In this document: in pieces, positions 1-6,635 of the stretch
Position numbering within the stretch: the stretch's first letter is position 1
Layout: every line of letters starts with the position of its first letter
Assembly (NCBI RefSeq): GCF_900188445.1
Contig: NZ_FZOR01000021.1
Span: forward strand, 62,001 to 126,000
Length of the DNA: 64,000 nt
Direction: 5' to 3'
Source of the DNA: Actinomadura meyerae
Lineage (GTDB): Bacteria > Actinomycetota > Actinomycetes > Streptosporangiales > Streptosporangiaceae
The notes under the pieces: model-generated
Told to the model about the DNA's origin: nothing
Databases searched by the model: none
The model's input: only the letters and a program-made list of their open reading frames with translations
Position numbers and translations under genes: made by a program

Positions 1-1
1 G

Positions 2-523
2 GGCGCCCGGGAGGCCGCGGTGAAGTTCAGCGACGGCCGGACCGCGACCGCGGACGTCGTCGGCGCCGACTCCGGCGCCGACATCGCCGTGATCAAGGCG
101 CGGGGGGTGTCGGGCCTCAAGCCGGCGACGCTCGGCGACAGCGACCGGATCGCCGTGGGCGACCAGGTCCTCGCCGTGGGCAGCCCGCTCGGCCTGGACG
201 GCTCGGTGACGTCCGGCATCGTGAGCGCGCTGGGGCGCGAGGTGCGGGAGGACGACTCCGAGCCGCAGCTCCCGCCGGGGCTGCGCGGGCAGCTGTCGCG
301 GCAGGAGCAGACGGTGATCAAGAACGCGATCCAGACCGACGCCGCCATCAACCCCGGCAACTCCGGCGGCGCCCTGGTGAACGCGTCGGGCCAGGTGATC
401 GGCGTCAACACCGCCATCGCCACGTCCGGGGGCGGCGACGGGAACATCGGCGTCGGCTTCGCCATCCCGATCGACGCCGCCAAGAAGACCGCCGACGAGA
501 TCATCGCCGGCGCCTCGGTCTGA
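2..523 (+). CDS. HtrA/DegP-like trypsin-fold serine protease, C-terminal part (5' truncated by window)
   Basis: The reading frame is open from base 2, so the start and the catalytic His lie outside the window; the GTG at 20 is an internal Val. The visible part is the second half of a trypsin-like HtrA domain. It shows the Asp segment (DSGADIAVIKA), the GNSGG catalytic-serine motif preceded by INPGNSGGALV, and the GVGFAIPID strand typical of HtrA proteins. The protein stops about ten residues after the protease fold, so no PDZ domain is present, although most HtrA homologues carry one. Such proteins act outside the membrane in protein quality control. Two hairpins follow the stop. Confidence 0.85.
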   Translation, partial: GAREAAVKFSDGRTATADVVGADSGADIAVIKARGVSGLKPATLGDSDRIAVGDQVLAVGSPLGLDGSVTSGIVSALGREVREDDSEPQLPPGLRGQLSRQEQTVIKNAIQTDAAINPGNSGGALVNASGQVIGVNTAIATSGGGDGNIGVGFAIPIDAAKKTADEIIAGASV

Positions 524-585
524 CCCGGCCGCCGTCCGGCCAGGCTCTGGGGGGAGCGGGCGGACGGGCGGCGGACCGGTCAGAA

Positions 586-618
586 GGTCCTTCCGGCCGG
601 GCCGGGCTCGGAAGGACC
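586..618. terminator. Hairpin between convergent genes (first of two)
   Basis: GGTCCTTCC at 586-594 pairs perfectly with GGAAGGACC at 610-618 across a 15-nt loop. It lies between the HtrA-like gene and the convergent MpaB-like gene, so it may end transcription from either side. There is no T tract. Confidence 0.5.
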
Positions 619-628
619 GGCAAGGGAG

Positions 629-666
629 AACGGCCGCGCGATCTGCCTGTGGACCGCGCGGCCGTT
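629..666. terminator. Hairpin between convergent genes (second of two)
   Basis: AACGGCCGCGCG at 629-640 pairs perfectly with CGCGCGGCCGTT at 655-666 across a 14-nt loop. Convergent position and symmetry suggest a bidirectional factor-independent terminator, although a T tract is missing, as is common in high-GC actinomycetes. Confidence 0.6.
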
Positions 667-683
667 CAGCCGTTCCCGGCCCT

Positions 684-739
684 CGGCCCGCATCGGCCGG
701 CCCGCATCGGCCGGCCCGCATCGGCCGGCCCGCATCGGC
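684..739. repeat. Four perfect tandem copies of a 14-bp unit
   Basis: CGGCCCGCATCGGC is repeated four times without mismatch at 684-697, 698-711, 712-725 and 726-739. A fifth, diverged copy follows. The array ends 14 bp before the stop codon of the MpaB-like gene. Its role is unknown; slippage could change its copy number. Confidence 0.9.
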
Positions 740-752
740 CGGCCCGCGCCGG

Positions 753-1577
753 TCAGCCGCGCACGCTGATCGCGGGCCTGCGCTTCACCTTGGCCAGCAT
801 CTTGCGCGTCGAGTGCAGGTAGTACTCGCGCGGCAGCGTCCGGATCCGCAGCGGAAGCCGCGGGTACACCGCCGACAGCACCGCAAGCAGCAGCCGGAAG
901 CGCGCCTGCCGCGCCCGGGTCCACTTCCACCCGTACTGCTCGCGGATCGGCGCCGGCATCAGCCCCGCGGTGAGCAGCCGGATCATCATCAGGCCGGGCG
1001 CGTTCAGCGGCCCGCCCGGCAGCTTCGGGTGCAGCACCTGCTCGGCGACCGCCCGCGACGCGTCACTGATCTCCAAGGTGTTCAGCATGCCGGCGTAGTA
1101 GGCGCGGAAGTCGCGGTAGGTCTCCGGCATCCGGCCCTCGGGGCAGCCGAGGATCGTGGCGTAGATCTTGGCCTGGCCGTAGAACTCCTCCAGCTCGGCC
1201 TCGGTGAACGTCCGGCGGAACAGGACCTGGTAGAACTGCGTCGCGACGGCGAACAGCGTGGAGGCGACCCACACCTGCAACTCCGGGTCGTTGGCCTCGT
1301 AGCCGGGTCCGGTGATGGCGTCGTGGCCCTTGGTGACGAGCGCGCTGAGCGTCTCGGCCTCCTCGCGCGTCCCGAACTGCACGACGTAGAGCCACCCCAT
1401 CGTGTTGCGCAGCCGCCGCGCGGGGTCGTCCGCCGTGTAGCTGTGGTCGTACACGCCCTGCGCCACCTTGGGATGCGCCGTCTGCAGCAGCGACGCGGCC
1501 CCGCCCGCCGCGATGAGCGCGCCCTCCCGCGAGATCACGCGGATGAGGTCGCCGTCCTGGAAGATTCCCGCAGTCAT
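753..1577 (-). CDS. MpaB-family oxygenase-like protein (DUF2236)
   Basis: The protein has 274 residues. The amino-terminal segment REGALIAAGGAASLLQTAHP and the following DPARRLRNT match the MpaB/latex-clearing-protein superfamily (formerly DUF2236), whose members bind haem b and oxidise diverse substrates. The substrate here cannot be inferred. The ATG at 1577 is chosen because conserved sequence begins there; upstream codons in this frame run into the divergent ArfB leader. A GCAAG/CTTAC dyad lies 15-26 bp upstream. The gene stands alone, convergent with the HtrA-like gene. Confidence 0.8.
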   Translation of the reverse strand: MTAGIFQDGDLIRVISREGALIAAGGAASLLQTAHPKVAQGVYDHSYTADDPARRLRNTMGWLYVVQFGTREEAETLSALVTKGHDAITGPGYEANDPELQVWVASTLFAVATQFYQVLFRRTFTEAELEEFYGQAKIYATILGCPEGRMPETYRDFRAYYAGMLNTLEISDASRAVAEQVLHPKLPGGPLNAPGLMMIRLLTAGLMPAPIREQYGWKWTRARQARFRLLLAVLSAVYPRLPLRIRTLPREYYLHSTRKMLAKVKRRPAISVRG

Positions 1578-1591
1578 GGCGATCAGTGTAA

Positions 1592-1603
1592 GTAAGTGCT
1601 TGC
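1592..1603. promoter_or_regulatory. Imperfect dyad upstream of the MpaB-like gene, possible TetR-type operator
   Basis: GTAAG-TG-CTTGC is a near-palindrome with one mismatch, placed between the divergent MpaB-like and ArfB genes. The spacing resembles GCAAGnnCTTGC sites bound by several actinobacterial TetR regulators. No regulator gene is adjacent, so this rests on motif shape only. Confidence 0.3.
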
Positions 1604-1667
1604 ATTCGATGCCAGGCGGGGCTTTAACCGGACGACAATCCCGCGCGGCCCCTGCGACAATGGGGAC

Positions 1668-2093
1668 ATGCCCGCCCAGATCCATGTCCGCGGCTCGGTC
1701 ACCATCCCGGAGACCGAGCTGAGCTGGCGTTTCTCCCGTTCGTCGGGGCCGGGCGGGCAGCACGTCAACACCAGTGCCACCGCCGCCGAGCTCTCCTTCG
1801 ACGTCGCGAACTCCCCGTCCCTCCCCGAGCACCTGCGCGCCCGCGCGCTCGACCGCCTGGCCGGACGGCTCGTCCGCGGCGTCCTGACGATCCGCGCCGA
1901 GGAGTACCGCTCCCAGCAGCGCAACCGCGACGCCGCCCGCACCCGCCTCGCGACCCTGCTGGCCGAGGCGACGGCCCCGCCGCCGAAGAAGCGCATCCCG
2001 AAGAAGATCCCGCGCGGCATCAACGAGCGCCGCCTGGAGAACAAGAAGCGCCGCTCCGCCGTCAAGCGCCAGCGCTCCGCCCGCTGGGACTGA
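1668..2093 (+). CDS. arfB: Peptidyl-tRNA hydrolase ArfB (YaeJ-like ribosome rescue factor)
   Basis: The protein has 141 residues, the usual ArfB length. Residues 22-35 carry the release-factor signature SRSSGPGGQHVN with the catalytic GGQ at 29-31. The carboxyl end (about 105-141) is a Lys/Arg-rich tail that in ArfB enters the empty mRNA channel of stalled ribosomes. There is no codon-recognition domain, which separates it from RF1 and RF2. It releases nascent chains from ribosomes stuck on non-stop mRNA. The ATG at 1668 is chosen because the conserved domain begins shortly after it; the longer in-frame extension has no family support. Confidence 0.92.
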   Translation: MPAQIHVRGSVTIPETELSWRFSRSSGPGGQHVNTSATAAELSFDVANSPSLPEHLRARALDRLAGRLVRGVLTIRAEEYRSQQRNRDAARTRLATLLAEATAPPPKKRIPKKIPRGINERRLENKKRRSAVKRQRSARWD

Positions 2094-2117
2094 GCCCCGC
2101 GGCGGACCCCGCCGCCC

Positions 2118-2834
2118 TTACGTGCGGGCCGGGGTCTTCTCCTCGGCGTCACCGGGCCGGTGGTCGGGGACGAAGCGGTACCCGACGTTGCGGACGGTGC
2201 CGATCAGCGACTCGTACTCGGCGCCCAGCTTGGCGCGCAGCCGCCGGACGTGGACGTCGACCGTGCGGGTGCCGCCGAAGTAGTCGTAGCCCCAGACCTC
2301 CTGGAGGAGCTGCGCGCGGGTGAAGACCCGGCCCGGGTGCTGGGCGAGGTACTTCAGCAGCTCGAACTCCTTGAAGGTCAGGTCGAGGACGCGGCCGCGC
2401 AGGCGGGCGGTGTAGGTGGCCTCGTCGATCGTGAGGTCGCCGCTGCGGATCTCGCCCGGGACCTCGTCGGCCTCGGCGCCCGCGGCGGCGCGGCCCAGGG
2501 CGAGGCGGAGGCGGGCCTCGACCTCGGCGGGGCCGGCGGTCTGCAGCAGCACGTCGTCCAGGCCCCACTCCGGGCTGAGCGCGGCGAGGCCCCCCTCGGT
2601 GACGATGGCGAGGAGCGGGCAGTCGAGGCCGGTGGTGCGCAGCAGCCGGCACAGGCTCTTGGCCTGCACGAGGTCGCGGCGGGCGTCCACCAGCACGATG
2701 TCGGCCGGGTCGGTGTCGATCAGCGCGGACGCCTCCGCGGGGGCGACGCGCACGGAGTGCAGCAGAAGCCCGAGCGCGGGCAGGACCTCGTCGGAGGGTT
2801 CCAGCGCGTTGGTCAGCAAGAGCAGGCTGCTCAA
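2118..2834 (-). CDS. glnR: GlnR, OmpR-type nitrogen response regulator
   Basis: The protein has 238 residues. The N-terminal receiver-like domain begins SSLLLLTNAL and the C-terminal winged helix (about 130-225) contains LDLTFKEFELLKYLAQHP and GGTRTVDVHVRRLRAKLG; both match streptomycete GlnR closely. GlnR is an orphan regulator of glnA, amtB and other nitrogen genes, acting without a paired kinase. The start is a TTG at 2834, six nt after a perfect GGGAGG (complement of 2841-2846), giving the GlnR-typical MSSLLLL amino end; an in-frame TTG at 2852 has no such site. GlnR beside MoaD-like, thioredoxin and CysA/SseC genes resembles the Rv0814c-Rv0818 region of Mycobacterium tuberculosis. Confidence 0.93.
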   Translation of the reverse strand: MSSLLLLTNALEPSDEVLPALGLLLHSVRVAPAEASALIDTDPADIVLVDARRDLVQAKSLCRLLRTTGLDCPLLAIVTEGGLAALSPEWGLDDVLLQTAGPAEVEARLRLALGRAAAGAEADEVPGEIRSGDLTIDEATYTARLRGRVLDLTFKEFELLKYLAQHPGRVFTRAQLLQEVWGYDYFGGTRTVDVHVRRLRAKLGAEYESLIGTVRNVGYRFVPDHRPGDAEEKTPART

Positions 2835-3030
2835 GTGCCGCCTCCCGTCCAAGACGTAGGACCCGGACGGCTCATCTCCCCAGCCCCGCCCGCGGTCGGC
2901 GACTCTACGACGAGGCGACCATGAAGGGCCTTTCGGATGAACTCCATGGCCTCGTCGCCCGGATCCCTCACCCAGAGCATAACGGACGGCCCCCCGGCGG
3001 TCCCGGGACGGGACGTTGAATACTGGTCAC

Positions 3031-3285
3031 ATGGCCAAGGGGACGATGCGGTACTGGGCGGCGGCGAAGGCCGCCGCGGGCGCGCATGAGGAGCCGTACG
3101 AGGCGGGGACGCTGGCGGAGGCGCTGGCGGCCGCGACGGCGTCGCGGGGCGAGGAGTTCGCCCGGGTCGTCCGGCGGAGCTCGTTCCTGATCGACGGCGA
3201 CCCGGTCGGCGGCCGGCCGCACGCCTCGGTCGTCCTGCCCGAAGGCGGGGTCGTGGAGGTGCTTCCGCCGTTCGCGGGCGGGTGA
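3031..3285 (+). CDS. MoaD/ThiS-family sulfur carrier protein
   Basis: This 84-residue protein has a beta-grasp pattern and ends in the Gly-Gly that MoaD/ThiS proteins need for adenylation and thiocarboxylation (LPPFAGG). It could be the small subunit of molybdopterin synthase or a carrier for another sulfur pathway. The downstream thioredoxin and sulfurtransferase genes make a sulfur role attractive. The ATG at 3031 is preferred over the TTG at 3016 because family members begin at this point. No clear ribosome site precedes it, so a short leader is possible. Confidence 0.8.
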   Translation: MAKGTMRYWAAAKAAAGAHEEPYEAGTLAEALAAATASRGEEFARVVRRSSFLIDGDPVGGRPHASVVLPEGGVVEVLPPFAGG

Positions 3286-3370
3286 CGCAAGGTCATTCTC
3301 CGGTGTGACCCGGTTTGGTGTGAACCCGCATTAAGGTGTGGCGATCGCATGCCGTCATCGGAGGAGTGAC

Positions 3371-4078
3371 ATGCGGAAGGTACTGCTGGTACTGCTGATC
3401 TTCGTGGCCGTCGTGCTGGTCGCCGCGGACCGCATCGGCGTGCGGGTCGCGCAGGACAGGATCGGCGAGCAGGTGGCGGCGCAGTACAACCTGTCCCAGC
3501 AGCCGGACGTCACCATCCACGGCATCCCGTTCCTGACGCAGGCGGTCGGCGGCGAGTACAAGCACATCGAGGTCGAGATCGGGGACTGGACTGAGCAGGG
3601 CGTCAGCGTCTCCGGCGTCACCGTCGACATGCGGGGCGTGAGCGCGCCGCTGTCGGAGGTCAGCAAGGGCAGCTCCGCGAACGTCACCGCGAAGACGGCC
3701 ACCGCGTCCGCCGTCATCCCCTACGACGTGATCCGCAAGGAGGCGCCGAAGGAGGTCACGGGGCTGCGGCCCAAGGGCGACGACCTCTCGGTCGACCTCA
3801 CCGGCAACATCCTCGGCTTCCCCGTCTCCGGGACCGCCGTGGTGGAGGTCAAGCCGACCGCGAAGGGCATCGCGATCTCGCCCGTCTCGGTCGGGTCGGA
3901 CGGTGCCGCGCAGATCCCGCTGGCGCTGGTGAAGCGGCAGCTCACCTGGGTCGTCCCGGTCGCGGACCTGCCGGTCGGGTCGCGGATCAGCCGGATCCAG
4001 CCCACCCCGGACGGGCTGCGCGTCGCCGCGACCGCCGAGAACGTCCACCTGAACGATCTCCAGCAGGTGCGCAGATAG
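3371..4078 (+). CDS. LmeA-like (DUF2993) envelope phospholipid-binding protein
   Basis: The protein has 235 residues. Residues 3-20 form an uncleaved anchor or signal (VLLVLLIFVAVVLVAAD), followed by a DUF2993 domain beginning DRIGVRVAQDRIGEQVA. LmeA in mycobacteria is a periplasmic phospholipid-binding protein needed for lipomannan elongation. The ATG at 3371 follows GGAGGAG at a good distance. It is separated from the MoaD-like gene by 85 bp and followed by the sigma-factor promoter. Confidence 0.8.
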   Translation: MRKVLLVLLIFVAVVLVAADRIGVRVAQDRIGEQVAAQYNLSQQPDVTIHGIPFLTQAVGGEYKHIEVEIGDWTEQGVSVSGVTVDMRGVSAPLSEVSKGSSANVTAKTATASAVIPYDVIRKEAPKEVTGLRPKGDDLSVDLTGNILGFPVSGTAVVEVKPTAKGIAISPVSVGSDGAAQIPLALVKRQLTWVVPVADLPVGSRISRIQPTPDGLRVAATAENVHLNDLQQVRR

Positions 4079-4091
4079 TCCGCGCTCGGGA

Positions 4092-4119
4092 TGAACCGCC
4101 CGGTCGGGGCATACGTGAC
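4092..4119 (+). promoter_or_regulatory. SigL-type ECF promoter, probably autoregulatory and leaderless
   Basis: TGAACC at 4092-4097 and CGTGAC at 4114-4119 are separated by exactly 16 nt. This matches the TGAACC-N16/17-CGT consensus known for mycobacterial SigL. The expected start site, six to seven nt after the -10 element, coincides with the GTG at 4126, so the sigma mRNA is probably leaderless. Confidence 0.7.
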
Positions 4120-4125
4120 AGTGGT

Positions 4126-4641
4126 GTGGGTCCGACCGCGGATGAGGGTTTGCTACGCGCCCTGTACAGCGAGCACGGGGGTCCCCTCCTCGGGTACGTC
4201 CTGCGGCTGACGGGAGGGGACCGGACGCAGGCCGAGGACGTGGTGCAGGAGACGCTCCTGCGCGCGTGGCGGCATCCGGAGGCGCTGGCGGGGCGTCCCG
4301 TGCGCCCCTGGCTGTTCACGGTGGCGCGGAACCTGGTCGTCGACGCGCACCGCGCCAAGCGCGCGCGGCCGCCGGAGACCGGGATCGACGAGCACGTCAT
4401 GATGACCCCCGACGGCTCCGACGACATCGACCGGGCACTGGAGTCCTGGACGGTGGCCGAGGCCCTGGCCGGGCTGAGTCCCTCGCACCGGGCCGTCCTG
4501 GTAGAGACCTACTACAAAGGCCGGTCGGTGGCCGAGGCGTCCAAGACGCTCGGCATACCGCCCGGCACGGTGAAGTCCCGCACCTTCTACGCACTGCGGG
4601 CGCTCAAGCTCGCATTGGAGGAGCGGGGGTTGGCGCCATGA
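4126..4641 (+). CDS. ECF RNA polymerase sigma factor, SigL-like
   Basis: This 171-residue protein has sigma region 2 at about 12-80 (AEDVVQETLLRAWRHP, RPWLFTVARNLVVDAHRA) and region 4 at about 112-165 (LSPSHRAVLVETYYKGRSV, GIPPGTVKSRTFYALRAL). It lacks regions 1 and 3, as ECF factors do. A SigL-type promoter lies just upstream, and the next gene, overlapping by 4 nt (ATGA), encodes a zinc-type anti-sigma factor. Pair, promoter and overlap suggest an autoregulated redox or envelope-stress switch. The GTG at 4126 is chosen because it sits at the predicted transcription start. Confidence 0.85.
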   Translation: MGPTADEGLLRALYSEHGGPLLGYVLRLTGGDRTQAEDVVQETLLRAWRHPEALAGRPVRPWLFTVARNLVVDAHRAKRARPPETGIDEHVMMTPDGSDDIDRALESWTVAEALAGLSPSHRAVLVETYYKGRSVAEASKTLGIPPGTVKSRTFYALRALKLALEERGLAP

Positions 4642-5369
4642 ACGACTGCACGGACGTGCGCACCTCACTCGGTGTGTACGTGCTCGGCGCGCTCGACCCG
4701 GGCGAGCGGAGCCAGGTGGAGGGCCACCTGGAGCGCTGCCCCGCCTGCCGGGACGAGCTGGCCGGGCTGGCCGGCCTGCCCGCCCTGCTGGGGCGGGTCG
4801 AGGCGGAGCAGTTCGAGCAGGTGGCAGGGCCGCCGCCCGAGCTGCTGGACGGGCTGCTCGCCAGGGCGGCCGAGCGGAGGAGGGGACGGCTCGGCCCGCT
4901 GGGGCGCCTGGTCGGCGAGCGGGGCCCCGCGAGGTGGGCCCCGCTCGCCGCCGCCGCGTGCCTGCTCCTGGTCGTCGGGGGCCTGTTCGGCGGCTTCGTC
5001 CTGCCGATGGGGCGGGGCGGCGGCGACACGGCGCAGCCGCCGCCGTCCGCGACGGCCTCGCCCGCGCCGGCCGCCGAGCGGATCAGCGCCGCGAACGCGA
5101 AGGGCGACGTCAAGGGCTACGTCGTCCTCCGCAGGAAGGCGTGGGGTACGGAGGTCGAGCTCCATCTGGCCGGGGTGCCGAAGGGGTCGCACTGCCGGCT
5201 CCAGGTGATCGCGCGGGACGGCCGCCGCGACGCCCTCGGCAGCTGGTACGTCCCCTACGACGAGGGCTACGGTGAGTACCGCGGGTCGACGATGTTCCCG
5301 CGCGGCCAGCTGTTCTCGTTCGAGGTCGTCGGGCTGGACGGGCGGCCGATCCTCACCATCCCCACCTGA
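4638..5369 (+). CDS. Zinc-binding anti-sigma factor, RslA/RskA-like, membrane-anchored
   Basis: This 243-residue protein starts by a 4-nt overlap with the sigma gene, so translation is coupled. The zinc anti-sigma motif H30-x3-C34-x2-C37 is present with an extra Cys at position 4. A single membrane segment covers about residues 100-121. The extracytoplasmic domain (about 150-243) reads like an anti-sigma-K sensor domain. It should hold the sigma factor inactive at the membrane until oxidation of the Cys site or proteolysis releases it. RslA, partner of SigL, is the closest known example. Confidence 0.85.
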   Translation: MNDCTDVRTSLGVYVLGALDPGERSQVEGHLERCPACRDELAGLAGLPALLGRVEAEQFEQVAGPPPELLDGLLARAAERRRGRLGPLGRLVGERGPARWAPLAAAACLLLVVGGLFGGFVLPMGRGGGDTAQPPPSATASPAPAAERISAANAKGDVKGYVVLRRKAWGTEVELHLAGVPKGSHCRLQVIARDGRRDALGSWYVPYDEGYGEYRGSTMFPRGQLFSFEVVGLDGRPILTIPT

Positions 5370-5446
5370 GCCTCCGGTCGGCCGGAGCCCCCGGAAAAGC
5401 CCGGGAAAGCCCCGGGGAAGAAACGCGCGGGCCCGCGAGGTTGTGC

Positions 5447-5899
5447 ATGTCGATGACGGGAGCACTGATCGCGGCGGCGGTCCTCATCGCGGCCACGGCG
5501 TTCGGCCTCGTGCGGCGGCGCCGTGACGGCGTCTTGCGCGCGCGGCGCAGCGTTCTGGGTGTACGGCGAGGGGAGGGCGACGAGGTGGCGGAGACCGTCG
5601 GTCCGGAGGACCTGGGCGCCGAACTCGGCTCGAAGGCCACGCTGCTGCAGTTCTCCAGCGCGTTCTGCGCGCCGTGCCGCGCCACCCGCCGCGTCCTCGG
5701 CGAGGTCAGCGGGATGGTGGACGGCGTCGCCCACGTGGAGCTGGACGCCGAGGCGCACCTCGACCTCGTCCGCCGCTTGAACATCGTGCGGACCCCGACC
5801 GTCCTCGTCCTGGACCCCGCCGGACGCATCGTCCGCCGCGCCACCGGAGCCCCCCGCAAGCCCGACGTCATCGCCGCCCTGGGCGAGGTCGTGCGGTGA
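5447..5899 (+). CDS. Membrane-anchored thioredoxin-family protein (ThiX-like)
   Basis: The protein has 150 residues. Residues 5-22 form an amino-terminal membrane anchor, followed by a basic linker and a thioredoxin fold with a C74-A-P-C77 active site (SAFCAPCRATRR) and the cis-Pro region TPTVLVLD. Which side of the membrane the domain faces is not certain; the Arg-rich stretch just after the anchor suggests a cytoplasmic domain. The start ATG at 5447 follows GCGAGG by six nt; ATG 5453 is an alternative. In M. tuberculosis ThiX is encoded beside CysA2 and GlnR, as here. It may supply reducing power to the sulfurtransferase operon. Confidence 0.82.
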   Translation: MSMTGALIAAAVLIAATAFGLVRRRRDGVLRARRSVLGVRRGEGDEVAETVGPEDLGAELGSKATLLQFSSAFCAPCRATRRVLGEVSGMVDGVAHVELDAEAHLDLVRRLNIVRTPTVLVLDPAGRIVRRATGAPRKPDVIAALGEVVR

Positions 5900-5965
5900 C
5901 TGGACTGAGGAGCGGCGGGAGAGTGATCGTATGAGCTGCAACGCCGCGACCTGCGTCAAGGCGAC

Positions 5966-5999
5966 TGTCACCGTCTCGCAAGGCGAGACAGATGTGACA
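5966..5999. promoter_or_regulatory. Nested inverted repeat overlapping the -35 region of the sulfur operon
   Basis: An inner perfect dyad GTCTCGC-aag-GCGAGAC (5973-5989) is enclosed by an outer dyad TGTCAC (5966-5971) / GTGACA (5994-5999). The right outer arm is also the -35 hexamer proposed for the leader-peptide promoter. It could be an operator, or the terminator of the thioredoxin gene 66 bp upstream; the sequence does not decide. Confidence 0.5.
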
Positions 6000-6022
6000 G
6001 CCAGTGGTTTGCCGCTTAACAT
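5994..6022 (+). promoter_or_regulatory. Promoter of the leader peptide-DUF4395-CysA-SseC operon
   Basis: GTGACA (5994-5999) and TAACAT (6017-6022) are spaced by 17 nt, a good match to housekeeping -35/-10 elements. Transcription would start near 6029, about 22 nt before the leader-peptide ATG at 6051. This also excludes a longer reading frame that begins at 5931. Confidence 0.55.
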
Positions 6023-6050
6023 CGAGTCCGTGCGTTACTGGACAGAGCAG

Positions 6051-6116
6051 ATGCTCACGAAGCGCCGCGCGGTCGACTTCTGCCGCGTGGCCGCCTCGCT
6101 CTGTCGCCCGGCCTGA
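6051..6116 (+). CDS. Cysteine-type leader peptide (21 aa) upstream of the sulfur operon
   Basis: The 21-codon frame reads MLTKRRAVDFCRVAASLCRPA. It fits the actinobacterial leader-peptide pattern of a basic start, R-R-x-V-D, then R-V-x-S-x-L-C-R. Two Cys codons (positions 11 and 18) sit in the second half. Such peptides precede sulfur-assimilation operons, and in mycobacteria polycysteine leader frames attenuate the cysA2 operon when Cys is scarce. It ends 81 nt before the DUF4395 start. The spacer includes a CGAGC/GCTCG pairing that might form a switch. A role as cysteine-responsive attenuator is inferred. Confidence 0.75.
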   Translation: MLTKRRAVDFCRVAASLCRPA

Positions 6117-6197
6117 GGCATCGAGCCCGTCCGCCCCCGAGCACTTCTTCCTACTTCCCAGCTCGTACGCACGCTTCCACTCCGCCAGGAGTACCCG

Positions 6198-6635
6198 ATG
6201 CAGGTTGATCCGCGTGGGCCGCGCTTCGGCGCGGCGGTCACCACCGTCGTCCTCGTCGCGGTGCTGGTGACCGGAAGCGGGGCCCTGCTCGCCGCCCAGG
6301 CCGTCGTGTTCGCTCTGGCGACCTTCCTCGGCCTGCGGTACGCCCCGTACGGGCTGCTGTTCAGAGTGCTGATCCGTCCCCGGCTCGCGCCGCCCAGGGA
6401 ACTGGAGGACGCCGCCGCGCCCCGCTTCGCGCAGGGTGTCGGGCTGGTGTTCGCCCTGGCCGGAACGGCCGGATACGCGACGGGGACCGTTTGGCTCGGC
6501 ATCGGTGCCACCGCCCTCGCGCTGGCGGCGGCGTTCCTGAACGCGGTGTTCGGGTTCTGCCTCGGCTGCGAGATGTACCTGCTCTTCCGACGTGTCACCG
6601 CGAAATTCCGCTCCGAGAGGAAGGTTCCCGCATGA
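6198..6635 (+). CDS. DUF4395 membrane protein of the CysA operon
   Basis: This 145-residue protein has four hydrophobic segments (about 12-30, 32-48, 80-96, 100-122). The conserved DUF4395 signature is the Cys pair in FGFCLGCEMYL (C121, C124) at the end of the last segment. Family members are often encoded with thioredoxins and sulfurtransferases, and the Cys pair suggests thiol or sulfur transfer across the membrane, but no reaction is established. AGGAG precedes the ATG. The stop overlaps the next start by 4 nt (ATGA). Confidence 0.85.
   Translation: MQVDPRGPRFGAAVTTVVLVAVLVTGSGALLAAQAVVFALATFLGLRYAPYGLLFRVLIRPRLAPPRELEDAAAPRFAQGVGLVFALAGTAGYATGTVWLGIGATALALAAAFLNAVFGFCLGCEMYLLFRRVTAKFRSERKVPA

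Noticed and set aside
20..22. GTG at 20 as the start of the first gene
   Set aside because: The frame is open upstream to base 2 and the protease domain is already under way, so the gene is truncated by the window.
5931..6050. Longer version of the leader peptide starting at ATG 5931
   Set aside because: The best promoter has its -10 element at 6017-6022, downstream of this start, and only the last 21 codons match the leader-peptide pattern.
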